From assembly GCA_002498375.1 (NCBI GenBank), contig DAHC01000003.1, positions 150,080 to 214,079 on the forward strand: DNA of 64,000 nt, written 5' to 3'. Source of the stretch: Methanocorpusculum sp. UBA424. Its GTDB lineage: Archaea; Halobacteriota; Methanomicrobia; Methanomicrobiales; Methanocorpusculaceae. The notes beneath the pieces are model-generated. The model was not told the origin of the DNA. It saw nothing but the letters and a program-made list of their open reading frames with translations, and ran no database searches. Shown here piece by piece: positions 26,193 to 32,513 of this stretch (within the stretch, counting starts at the first letter, position 1; each line of letters opens with the position of its first letter). The position numbers were made by a program, and so were the translations under genes.

Positions 26193-26611
26193 TAGAGCCT
26201 CTTGTCGTAATAGATCTGCGAACCGATCGAAAGCCCGGCAACCAGAAGAACAAGCCCGCAGGCCGCAAGCGTCACATATAATTCAACGCCGATAAGTGCT
26301 GATGCAAGCGTCAGAAAACACAGAACCGGGGTAAAGATCCGGACAGTGTTCCAGCCTGCACGTTCCCGGATACGGATATTGCGCTCGTCATGCTCCTCGA
26401 TCTCCTGGATTTTGAGAGTTTCAGGCGTCTCAACAGCTTTTTTAACGGATGTCCCAACCAGATTTCCTACCGAAAGCGCAAGCAACGCGGCGCCGAATCC
26501 ATAGCAGACTCCGTTAAGAGTCGTGCTTCCCGTAAAAACGAACATTGCGAGAAGGATCAGGATGATTCCGGCAGCAAGTCCTAAGACTGAAATGAGTATT
26601 TCCTTTTTCAT
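26192..26611 (-). CDS. Small membrane protein of the DUF2178 type, partner of XRE regulator
   Basis: ATG at 26611 gives 139 residues. There are four hydrophobic segments in two pairs (ILISVLGLAAGIILILLAMFVF; LNGVCYGFGAALLALSVGNLV; FTPVLCFLTLASALIG; LYVTLAACGLVLLVAGLS), with a charged cytoplasmic middle (IEEHDERNIRIRERAGW). The EHDERN...IRERAG segment is the recognisable core of DUF2178 proteins, which often sit beside small XRE regulators. The role is unknown; it may sense membrane stress for the regulator. A longer frame to 26653 would run through the operator and is unlikely. Confidence 0.8.
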   Translation of the reverse strand: MKKEILISVLGLAAGIILILLAMFVFTGSTTLNGVCYGFGAALLALSVGNLVGTSVKKAVETPETLKIQEIEEHDERNIRIRERAGWNTVRIFTPVLCFLTLASALIGVELYVTLAACGLVLLVAGLSIGSQIYYDKRL

Positions 26612-26620
26612 ACAATATAA

Positions 26621-26654
26621 TGTGAAGTTTATTTCATATGAAGTTTTCTTCACA
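26621..26654. promoter_or_regulatory. 34-bp symmetric operator before the XRE/DUF2178 pair
   Basis: Outer arms TGTGAAG (26621-26627) and CTTCACA (26648-26654) and an inner palindrome TTCATATGAA (26633-26642) share the same centre at 26637.5. The site covers the AT-rich element (AAATAAAC on the reverse strand) about 24 bases upstream of ATG 26611, the expected TATA position of a leaderless transcript, so occupancy should repress. The adjacent XRE protein is the obvious candidate ligand. Confidence 0.6.
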
Positions 26655-26729
26655 TCGAGGGCAAAGGGACGATGGGATATTATTAACAGGGAATAACTCT
26701 AAATAGAACCATTCAAACGAGGTGCATGT

Positions 26730-26867
26730 ATGCCGACAAGTAAGAAACAGCTGGAGAAGTTAAACAAAGTAAAGAAAGCAAAGGCAGAAGAACTCGCCAA
26801 GCAGGCTGCCGACGGCAGCAAAGACGCAAAAAAGAAGCTCAAGAAGCTCGAGAAAAAACTCAAATAA
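26730..26867 (+). CDS. 45-residue lysine-rich small protein
   Basis: The frame reads MPTSKKQLEKLNKVKKAKAE and continues with more Lys, Ala, Glu and Leu to KKLEKKLK (45 residues). It is preceded by a good ribosome-binding site (GAGGTG at 26719-26724) and followed by a clear hairpin terminator, so it is a real expressed unit. The composition predicts one or two charged amphipathic helices; an RNA- or DNA-binding role is possible but not shown. No conserved domain is recognised. Confidence 0.7.
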   Translation: MPTSKKQLEKLNKVKKAKAEELAKQAADGSKDAKKKLKKLEKKLK

Positions 26868-26872
26868 TCAGC

Positions 26873-26921
26873 TGGTCATCCCATACGGCCCATAGAGGCG
26901 TATGGGAGACCATCTTTTTTA
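26873..26921 (+). terminator. Stem-loop terminator of the small Lys-rich gene
   Basis: CATCCCATACG pairs with CGTATGGGAGACC (outer GGTC/GACC) around GCCCATAGAGG, followed by ATCTTTTTT. Confidence 0.65.
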
Positions 26922-26951
26922 AATGAACGTGTGATTTTTGAAAATTGGAGA

Positions 26952-27431
26952 TCATGCGTTTTTCAGCGCAACGATCTCCTTTACATCAACCAGTTTCCAA
27001 ACCATTGTTCGTTCTTCGCCGACGATCTTCTCAGGTGACTCGGTGGGTGAGTGACCCAGGGCATAGAGACTATTTTCCGAGATTTTTTTGTCTGAGATAA
27101 GCTGGACGAAGTGACTTTTTACCGCACGTTTTCTCGCATCGTCCGTCACCTCGGAGAGTTTGCCGATCAGTGTCACGAATTTGTAGGTCGACATATCCGG
27201 AGCGACATTTTCTATCTCGACGGATACGGCCGGGTTCTGGGAGAAAAGCTCCATTTTTTTGCCGTAGCGTGTCGAGAGGAAGTAGAGGTTTTTCTCGTCA
27301 AAGACATAGAGAAACGGTGCGATGTAGGGATATTCTTTCCCTAGGAAGGCAATCCGCGATACGACGTTTTCACGGATGAGTGAGTCGTATTCGCTTTTTT
27401 GCATCTTCGGAATTTTTAATGGTGCGGACAT
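26952..27431 (-). CDS. Pyridoxamine 5'-phosphate oxidase-fold (PPOX) flavin/F420-binding protein
   Basis: A 159-residue split-barrel protein. MSAPLKIPKMQKSEYDSLI is followed by a barrel with VVSRIAFLGKEYPYIAPFLYVFDEKNLYFLSTRYGKKMELFSQNPAVSVEIE, the typical nitroimidazole-resistance/PPOX pattern, and a C-terminal SPEKIVGEERTMVWKLVDVKEIVALK. Such proteins bind FMN, heme or F420; nothing here chooses among these, though F420 is abundant in methanogens. It stands alone on the reverse strand. Confidence 0.85.
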   Translation of the reverse strand: MSAPLKIPKMQKSEYDSLIRENVVSRIAFLGKEYPYIAPFLYVFDEKNLYFLSTRYGKKMELFSQNPAVSVEIENVAPDMSTYKFVTLIGKLSEVTDDARKRAVKSHFVQLISDKKISENSLYALGHSPTESPEKIVGEERTMVWKLVDVKEIVALKNA

Positions 27432-27542
27432 TGGTGATCAAGCAATAGATTCTCATACGAAAAAATAAACTCTTGGTTTGCGGCAGAAGAGACGGTCTCC
27501 GATCCAGAGGATTTTTATCTTCACGTGACGACCTACTTTATC

Positions 27543-28436
27543 ATGGATCTGCCGTGCCTTATGCCGACGACGGTCGTCGGTTCGTTTCCCTGCGTGAAAG
27601 GGACGGGACTTTCGTCCCTCATAGACCCGTATAAAAAAGCGGTGCAGTTTGCCGTAGCAGAGCAGATACGGGCAGGGGTGGATATTATTTCGGACGGACA
27701 GGTGAGAGCGGATATGGTGCAGGCGTTCGTTTCGAAGCTGCCGGGGATCTCGGAGAAGACCGTTGTTGGAAAGATCGGAGCCGCTGACAAACCGATCACG
27801 GTCGGCGATACGAAGTATGCTTTGACGAAGACGAAGTATGTGAAAGGGATCCTGACAGGCCCCTGCACGCTTGCGTATGCTTTGCAGGTGAATACGCCGA
27901 TCTACCGGAATAAGGAGGAGGTGGTGATGGATCTTGCGGCCGCTCTGCATCAGGAAGCGAAGTTTCTTGCGGAGACGGGGGTTTCGATCATTCAGGTGGA
28001 TGAACCGATCCTTTCGACGGGAGCGATCTCTGTGGATACGGCACGGGAAGCACTCAAAATAATCTTTGCCGGGATCAAGACCCCGTCGTGTATCCATACG
28101 TGCGGGATGCTTGGGGAGATCGCGGATTCCTGGACGAAGCTTCCGGTGGATATTCTGGATTTTGAGTATGCGGTGTCGATGGAGAATCTTTCGGTTCTTT
28201 CAAAGCGGGATCTTGCAGGGAAGAAGATCGGCTGCGGGTGCGTGAAGAGTTCGGATCCGAACGTGGAGTCGGTTGAGGAGATCGAGCGGCGGATCATGCT
28301 CTGCGTGGATGCGTTTGGAGCGGAGAATATTCTGATCGATCCGGACTGCGGTCTTCGGATGCATACGCCTGAGACGGCGTTCGAGAAGCTTGCACGGATG
28401 TGCGAAGCGACGCGGAACGTGAGAAAAGGACTCTGA
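27543..28436 (+). CDS. Core-type MetE methionine synthase (methylcorrinoid-dependent archaeal form)
   Basis: From ATG 27543 the protein has 297 residues; a GTG at 27525 and an ATG at 27561 are alternatives. TTVVGSFP starts the MetE C-terminal barrel; later segments IIQVDEPIL, IHTCGMLGEIADSW, GCGCVKSSDPNVESVEEIERR and LIDPDCGLRM contain the His, Cys, Glu and second Cys zinc/substrate residues. It lacks the N-terminal half of bacterial MetE, as do archaeal core-MetE proteins, which take the methyl group from a corrinoid protein rather than methyl-tetrahydrofolate and give methionine from homocysteine. The methyl donor here is inferred from the family. Confidence 0.85.
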   Translation: MDLPCLMPTTVVGSFPCVKGTGLSSLIDPYKKAVQFAVAEQIRAGVDIISDGQVRADMVQAFVSKLPGISEKTVVGKIGAADKPITVGDTKYALTKTKYVKGILTGPCTLAYALQVNTPIYRNKEEVVMDLAAALHQEAKFLAETGVSIIQVDEPILSTGAISVDTAREALKIIFAGIKTPSCIHTCGMLGEIADSWTKLPVDILDFEYAVSMENLSVLSKRDLAGKKIGCGCVKSSDPNVESVEEIERRIMLCVDAFGAENILIDPDCGLRMHTPETAFEKLARMCEATRNVRKGL

Positions 28437-28479
28437 ACATACGAACTGATTATATATTTCCGGAACGAAAGACCCCCTC

Positions 28480-28839
28480 ATGCAGAAATCAACGGCGCTT
28501 CTCTGGATTACCGTGATCCTTATCATCTCTGTGACCGGCATATGGGTGATTCTCGAACCGTTTAGTGATTTAAGCGAGGCGTTTACAATGCGCCCGATCG
28601 CGGAGGATGAACTGCCGCATCATGCTGTTCTGATGAATCTGACGGATGAGGATTTTGCGGCCCATCCGAGTCTCCATGAGTGTATGGGCAAATATGTGCA
28701 TATCTATGAGCGTCCCCTGGATTATTTTAAGTTTTCAGGGGTCACCTATGAGGAGGGGCGGGAAATTTACGGGAAGTACGGCGGGAAGATCCTTTTCTGG
28801 AATGGGACCTATTATCAGTTCCTGTTTCTTACGAGCTGA
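28480..28839 (+). CDS. Membrane-anchored small protein of unknown function
   Basis: A 119-residue protein. One N-terminal membrane segment (LLWITVILIISVTGIWVIL, residues 8-26) is followed by a soluble domain with many acidic and aromatic residues, ending in YGKYGGKILFWNGTYYQFLFL. The N-terminus could be an uncleaved signal, placing the domain outside. No domain was recognised. It follows the methionine synthase gene by about 40 bases with its own AT-rich leader (TTATATATTTCC). Confidence 0.6.
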   Translation: MQKSTALLWITVILIISVTGIWVILEPFSDLSEAFTMRPIAEDELPHHAVLMNLTDEDFAAHPSLHECMGKYVHIYERPLDYFKFSGVTYEEGREIYGKYGGKILFWNGTYYQFLFLTS

Positions 28840-28968
28840 GGGAGAGGAGAGGAAGAGGAAAACTCGTTTGCGGGTCATTTCCCCGCATATCCCCGGGATT
28901 TTCGAAAAAAGCAGGTATGGATAGGTTTATAGTGGCAGAGTGCCCTACTCCTACGTAATGGAGGAGGT

Positions 28969-29256
28969 ATGGCATTTACAGAAGTTGTGGTGAAAAACGC
29001 GTTTGACCGGGTGAACGGGTATTGTCAGATCTGCGGGAAGAAACTGATCTATCCAAACAGGGGGAGTGCGGCAGGACGGGGAGGCTGGGATGCCAAGCAT
29101 ATCAAGCCGGTGAGCGAAGGGGGGAAGGATGAGGTTCGAAACTGTATGATCTTGTGTATGGACTGTCTGGAAAAACCGGGATCATCGACGCCGGAAAAGA
29201 CCCAGCCCGGGAGTGTCGATATTTTGAGTTTCAGCGAGAGAAGAAAGTTATTGTAA
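28969..29256 (+). CDS. HNH-type endonuclease domain protein
   Basis: A 95-residue protein. CQICGKKL, then WDAKHIKPVSEGGKDEVRNCMILCMDC, is the HNH zinc-finger nuclease core: two CxxC pairs, KHI supplying the first His, and RNCMILC the Asn/Cys part. No partner methylase or phage gene is adjacent. A strong ribosome-binding site (GGAGGAGGT) precedes the ATG. DNA cleavage is inferred from the fold; in such small stand-alone HNH proteins the target is usually unknown. Confidence 0.8.
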   Translation: MAFTEVVVKNAFDRVNGYCQICGKKLIYPNRGSAAGRGGWDAKHIKPVSEGGKDEVRNCMILCMDCLEKPGSSTPEKTQPGSVDILSFSERRKLL

Positions 29257-29262
29257 ATTTTT

Positions 29263-29469
29263 TTACTTTTTTGTTTCAGCGTTTTCCTTGGTGCCGTTAC
29301 GTTTTTTGAGGAGGAGGACAACACCGGTGATAAGAAACACCAGTCCGAATAGTGCAAAGAGGTCGAATTCGATAGACCAGGGGGTGAATATCGCCGTGCC
29401 AATGCCGCAGATGAGTGCGAGAATGAGGGATTCTGCGCCGGATATTTTCGGGAGGAAACGGTTTTTCAT
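29263..29469 (-). CDS. Two-span small membrane protein
   Basis: A 68-residue protein with two hydrophobic segments (ESLILALICGIGTAIFTPW; ALFGLVFLITGVVLLL) and a Lys/Asn/Glu-rich cytoplasmic tail (KKRNGTKENAETKK). It ends seven bases from the convergent HNH gene. There is no known domain; function unknown. Confidence 0.55.
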   Translation of the reverse strand: MKNRFLPKISGAESLILALICGIGTAIFTPWSIEFDLFALFGLVFLITGVVLLLKKRNGTKENAETKK

Positions 29470-29560
29470 ATGTTATCCATGATTGTGATACTATAATATC
29501 ATTTTGAGACCGATAGAGCGGCTGGTTTACGGACCGGGGTAAGTATTATTGCGTTCCCGG

Positions 29561-30019
29561 ATGATGGAGAATAGTATGGATGAACTGGAGGAGGATGTCC
29601 GGGGATTGTATTCGCCGGATGCGAAGGCGGCGTATGCATGTTTTCTGCGGCTGAAGGCAAAGAGCGGGGCGGGCAATGCGGTGTACCGGTTCTGGGACGA
29701 TTTTGCCGCGATGATTGACAGCGAGAATTCGTATGTCCGGACCCGGGGCCTTTTGCTGATCGCAGAAAACGCACGATGGGATGCGGATCATAAGCTGGAC
29801 GGTGTCCTCCCCCGGTATCTTGAGCATATTTCGGATGAGAAGCCGATCACGGCCCGGCAGTGTATTTCGGCGCTGAAAAGTATTGTTTCGGCGAGAAGTG
29901 ATCTTGTCCCGGAGATACGGAGGGCGCTGGAAAATGCGGATACGGGGAAGTATAATGCGAATATGCGGCCGCTGATCGAGCGGGATATCGCGGGTGTGCT
30001 GAAGATGATGGAGGGGTGA
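29561..30019 (+). CDS. Small HEAT-like helical protein, unknown function
   Basis: From ATG 29561 (GGGGTAAG upstream) the protein has 152 residues. NSYVRTRGLLLIAENARWD, ISDEKPITARQCISALKSIV and SARSDLVPEIRRALENAD are consecutive helical pairs like degenerate HEAT repeats. The pattern FVRTRG...ARWD...EDEKPTTVRQCL is known to me from a small family common in Firmicutes and labelled there, without good reason, SufBD protein. Acquisition from bacteria is possible. The function is unknown; protein interaction is typical of HEAT folds. Confidence 0.65.
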   Translation: MMENSMDELEEDVRGLYSPDAKAAYACFLRLKAKSGAGNAVYRFWDDFAAMIDSENSYVRTRGLLLIAENARWDADHKLDGVLPRYLEHISDEKPITARQCISALKSIVSARSDLVPEIRRALENADTGKYNANMRPLIERDIAGVLKMMEG

Positions 30020-30040
30020 GGGGGTATGTGTGAGTTCGTC

Positions 30041-32008
30041 TCACTTCCATTCAGAAATATTCCTTTGTCCAGCATCACGTAATACATAATACGCTTGGTT
30101 TTTACTTTTGGGTTTATCAGGAATCGTTAAACATATTTTGTTGGAATGGACAAGTTCTCTTAACACAATTTTGGCCCAGTGTCGGGTATTGCCAAATAAT
30201 ACACCCACTTCGGCTGCTGTGAAAGGATGTATTCTACACACTTTCAACAGCATCTCTTCACGTTTTTCCGGAGTCATTCTCTGACCGAGACTCAGAATCT
30301 CTTTTTGGAGTGTGTGCGGAAGAGATTGAAGAAGGATTGCTCGTTCATCACTCTCAGAGCCATACCCTGATTGGGAATTTTGCTCATTTTGCATCTGGGT
30401 ATCTTGTGTCCTTATCTGGGTAACTAACGCTGATTTGGGGTTATTTTCTCTATCCATCTGGGTATCTTGTGTTCTTATCTGGGTAACTAAACTATTTTCC
30501 GGCTCAGATCCCAGATAGGTTTCAGGAATGGTATAATAGGTTGCAGAACCATGAGAATGCTGATTCAATATTCCCATACTGCGGAGTCGGGTGAGAAGAG
30601 AGCTTGATTTTGCAGTATCATATGAGGTGAGATTTCTACAGTTCTCATTAGAGACAGATCCGTATTGTTTTGCATAAACAAGAATTCTCGCCTCATCTCC
30701 TGAGAGACCGAAATCCTGAAACTGATTCAGCCATCTTAGAGCGGTTTCATCCATCAATTGATGAAGGGAGAGCGTGACGACAAAGGTATTTTCGGTTTTT
30801 GATGAATCAAACATAGGCGGAGGGAGTTGGGCTTCAACCATCTTTCTCTGTACTTTGGCAATTCCCGACCCTTTATTTTCTGCATACTCGGTTTCATTTA
30901 AAACACTTGCAATGGTCTGATTTCTTGCCGTTGAGCCTGGTTTTCCGATATTATCAATAGGTTTCAATGAATATCCCGGATTATGGAACTCTATTCGGTC
31001 GGTAAATCTGATTACGAGGGTCGGACTTGGCGTCTGATAATCACGATGCATAACGGCATTAACAAGAATTTCCCGGATAACATCATAGGGGATCACGGGG
31101 TTTTCTTCTCGTGTGAGACGTCCTGGTGGAAAGGAGAGTTCCCGTTCTATATCATCCATTATTGCAGCTTCGGCTTTTGGAAGTAAGGTAAGCAATGATT
31201 CCCGGAGCTCAATGGAGTAATATGAGCTTTCATCCCGGCTGCCTCCCCATTCACGTCCCTTTACGCGAACATAATCAAAACGCATCATGGAGAAGTATCG
31301 TCGTAATACAGCGTCGGTTCCAAATAATATTAATCCTGCAACGGTAGGTTTAGGCACCCCATCAATGATGTCAACACAGTGTAATGCGTTAAGTAAATCT
31401 TCGTCGGAGTAATCCAGCTCGGATGCGTGAGGTGTTTTCTTTTTTCGAAGTTTTCTGTATTCCTGAAGGGCTTTGGGATCTATATCTGAGAGAGATGTCT
31501 GCGGGAGGACAGTTTCGTCATAGGGTCGTGCATTTTTCTTTTGTAAAAAACGAACCAGTTCACCTTCTGTGCATACTTGATCCGTAGCACCAACCCGTAT
31601 GTAAGTTCCTTTATTCATACCCTGTTTTCTCATATATATCGGTTTATCCCCTGGTTCTGATTCTGGAACATATACCCCGATAACGGTCTTATTATTCAAT
31701 ATCCCTACTTCTATTTCCGGCCGGATGGTAACGTTGAACTTTGATGTGCACTGGGTAACAATCTCATTCTGGATTTGGTCGGGATTTTTGACGCCGGCAA
31801 TCACATATCCGCTCGGTGATGTTGAATCTTCTTCAACACCGATGAGGATATACCCTCCATTGAGACCGTCAGTATTTGCATAGGCACATATGGTTTGCAT
31901 GACTGGATTGCCAATTTCATTTCCGGGTTTTGCTTCCAGTCGTGTACGTTCATCAGTTTGTATCAATTCGGTCCATAATTGTGAAATATCCATGAATTTC
32001 ATCCTCAC
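30041..32008 (-). CDS. AlbA_2/Schlafen-type ATP-binding protein with HATPase domain and internal repeat
   Basis: A 655-residue protein. The N-terminal AlbA_2 (Schlafen-fold) region has RLEAKPGNEIGNPVMQTICAYANTDG and GGYILIGVEED; residues about 320-420 contain the HATPase_c_4 signature (REILVNAVMHRDY, NPGYS, GSTARNQTI, GSGI). A winged-helix region follows. A linker holds two copies of LVTQIRTQDTQM about 26 residues apart, and the end is again helical. Relatives are transcription regulators or anti-phage/Schlafen-like proteins. Codons are AT-richer than neighbours. The start may be the internal ATG at 31993. It forms the left part of the accessory island. Confidence 0.75.
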   Translation of the reverse strand: MRMKFMDISQLWTELIQTDERTRLEAKPGNEIGNPVMQTICAYANTDGLNGGYILIGVEEDSTSPSGYVIAGVKNPDQIQNEIVTQCTSKFNVTIRPEIEVGILNNKTVIGVYVPESEPGDKPIYMRKQGMNKGTYIRVGATDQVCTEGELVRFLQKKNARPYDETVLPQTSLSDIDPKALQEYRKLRKKKTPHASELDYSDEDLLNALHCVDIIDGVPKPTVAGLILFGTDAVLRRYFSMMRFDYVRVKGREWGGSRDESSYYSIELRESLLTLLPKAEAAIMDDIERELSFPPGRLTREENPVIPYDVIREILVNAVMHRDYQTPSPTLVIRFTDRIEFHNPGYSLKPIDNIGKPGSTARNQTIASVLNETEYAENKGSGIAKVQRKMVEAQLPPPMFDSSKTENTFVVTLSLHQLMDETALRWLNQFQDFGLSGDEARILVYAKQYGSVSNENCRNLTSYDTAKSSSLLTRLRSMGILNQHSHGSATYYTIPETYLGSEPENSLVTQIRTQDTQMDRENNPKSALVTQIRTQDTQMQNEQNSQSGYGSESDERAILLQSLPHTLQKEILSLGQRMTPEKREEMLLKVCRIHPFTAAEVGVLFGNTRHWAKIVLRELVHSNKICLTIPDKPKSKNQAYYVLRDAGQRNISEWK

Positions 32009-32197
32009 AGAGGATTTTGCAGTAGGTCACAACTGCTAATCCCCTGTATAAGTTCGCGATTGATAGTTTGTTGCAGGATGGTAATGAGTGTTTGCCCGTG
32101 GAAAAAATAGTCTAGGGACTCAGATTCTGGAGCATTATGCCGAGAAGGGGGATGAGGGCGTTTTTGGGCGTGCTGAAGATGAGGGAGGGGGAAAGGG
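32009..32197. other. Gene-free stretch upstream of the AlbA_2 gene
   Basis: Together with 32198-32512 this is a 504-base gap. This part contains no gene; it presumably holds the promoter of the AlbA_2 gene. No convincing TATA box could be picked. Confidence 0.3.
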
Positions 32198-32338
32198 CTA
32201 TTTTCCAGTCTCCTGTAACTCTTTTATTTTCATGATGAGCTGTTCTTTGAGATCTTCATTATAATACCCAAAAATATCCGGGTGCACATTTTTCAGAAAA
32301 CCCTGGGAAAATTTTCTAAACCCTAAATATACACCTAA
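32198..32338 (-). pseudogene. Possible 3' remnant of a coding region
   Basis: On the reverse strand a stop-to-stop frame without ATG gives 46 residues with protein-like composition: KFSQGFLKNVHPDIFGYY, then NEDLKEQLIMKIKELQETGK and a stop. It is preceded by an in-frame stop at 32339-32341. It could be the tail of a gene whose front was lost when the element rearranged. The first GGGTGCA copy lies inside it. Confidence 0.3.
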
Positions 32339-32513
32339 TTACTACAAAATACAGAGTTTCTGGAAAAATGTGCACCCACATCAAAAACTCGGCAATGAAG
32401 CTTATTTTTCAAAAAAGAGCCCAAATCATAGCATAATATGGGTGCACGCAGATTTTTGAAACCTGCACCCTCAACACAAATAAAAAACAAGGGTGCAGGT
32501 CCGACGTGCACCC
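32280..32513. repeat. Cluster of six GGGTGCA sites in alternating orientation (iteron-like)
   Basis: Forward copies start at 32280, 32440 and 32491; reverse copies (TGCACCC) at 32371, 32464 and 32507, so orientation alternates strictly. Sites 1 and 2 belong to a long inverted repeat (GGGTGCACATTTTTCAGAAA at 32280-32299 against 32357-32377, one base insertion). Sites 4 and 5 are a perfect 10-bp inverted pair (ACCTGCACCC 32461-32470, GGGTGCAGGT 32491-32500). The last site overlaps the helicase stop codon. The spacing and position beside a replication gene are those expected of an initiator-binding array. Confidence 0.7.

Noticed and set aside
32280..32513. GGGTGCA cluster as a CRISPR or as simple terminators
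   Set aside because: Motifs alternate in orientation with irregular spacing of 16-91 bases and no T-tracts follow, so neither CRISPR nor terminator fits.
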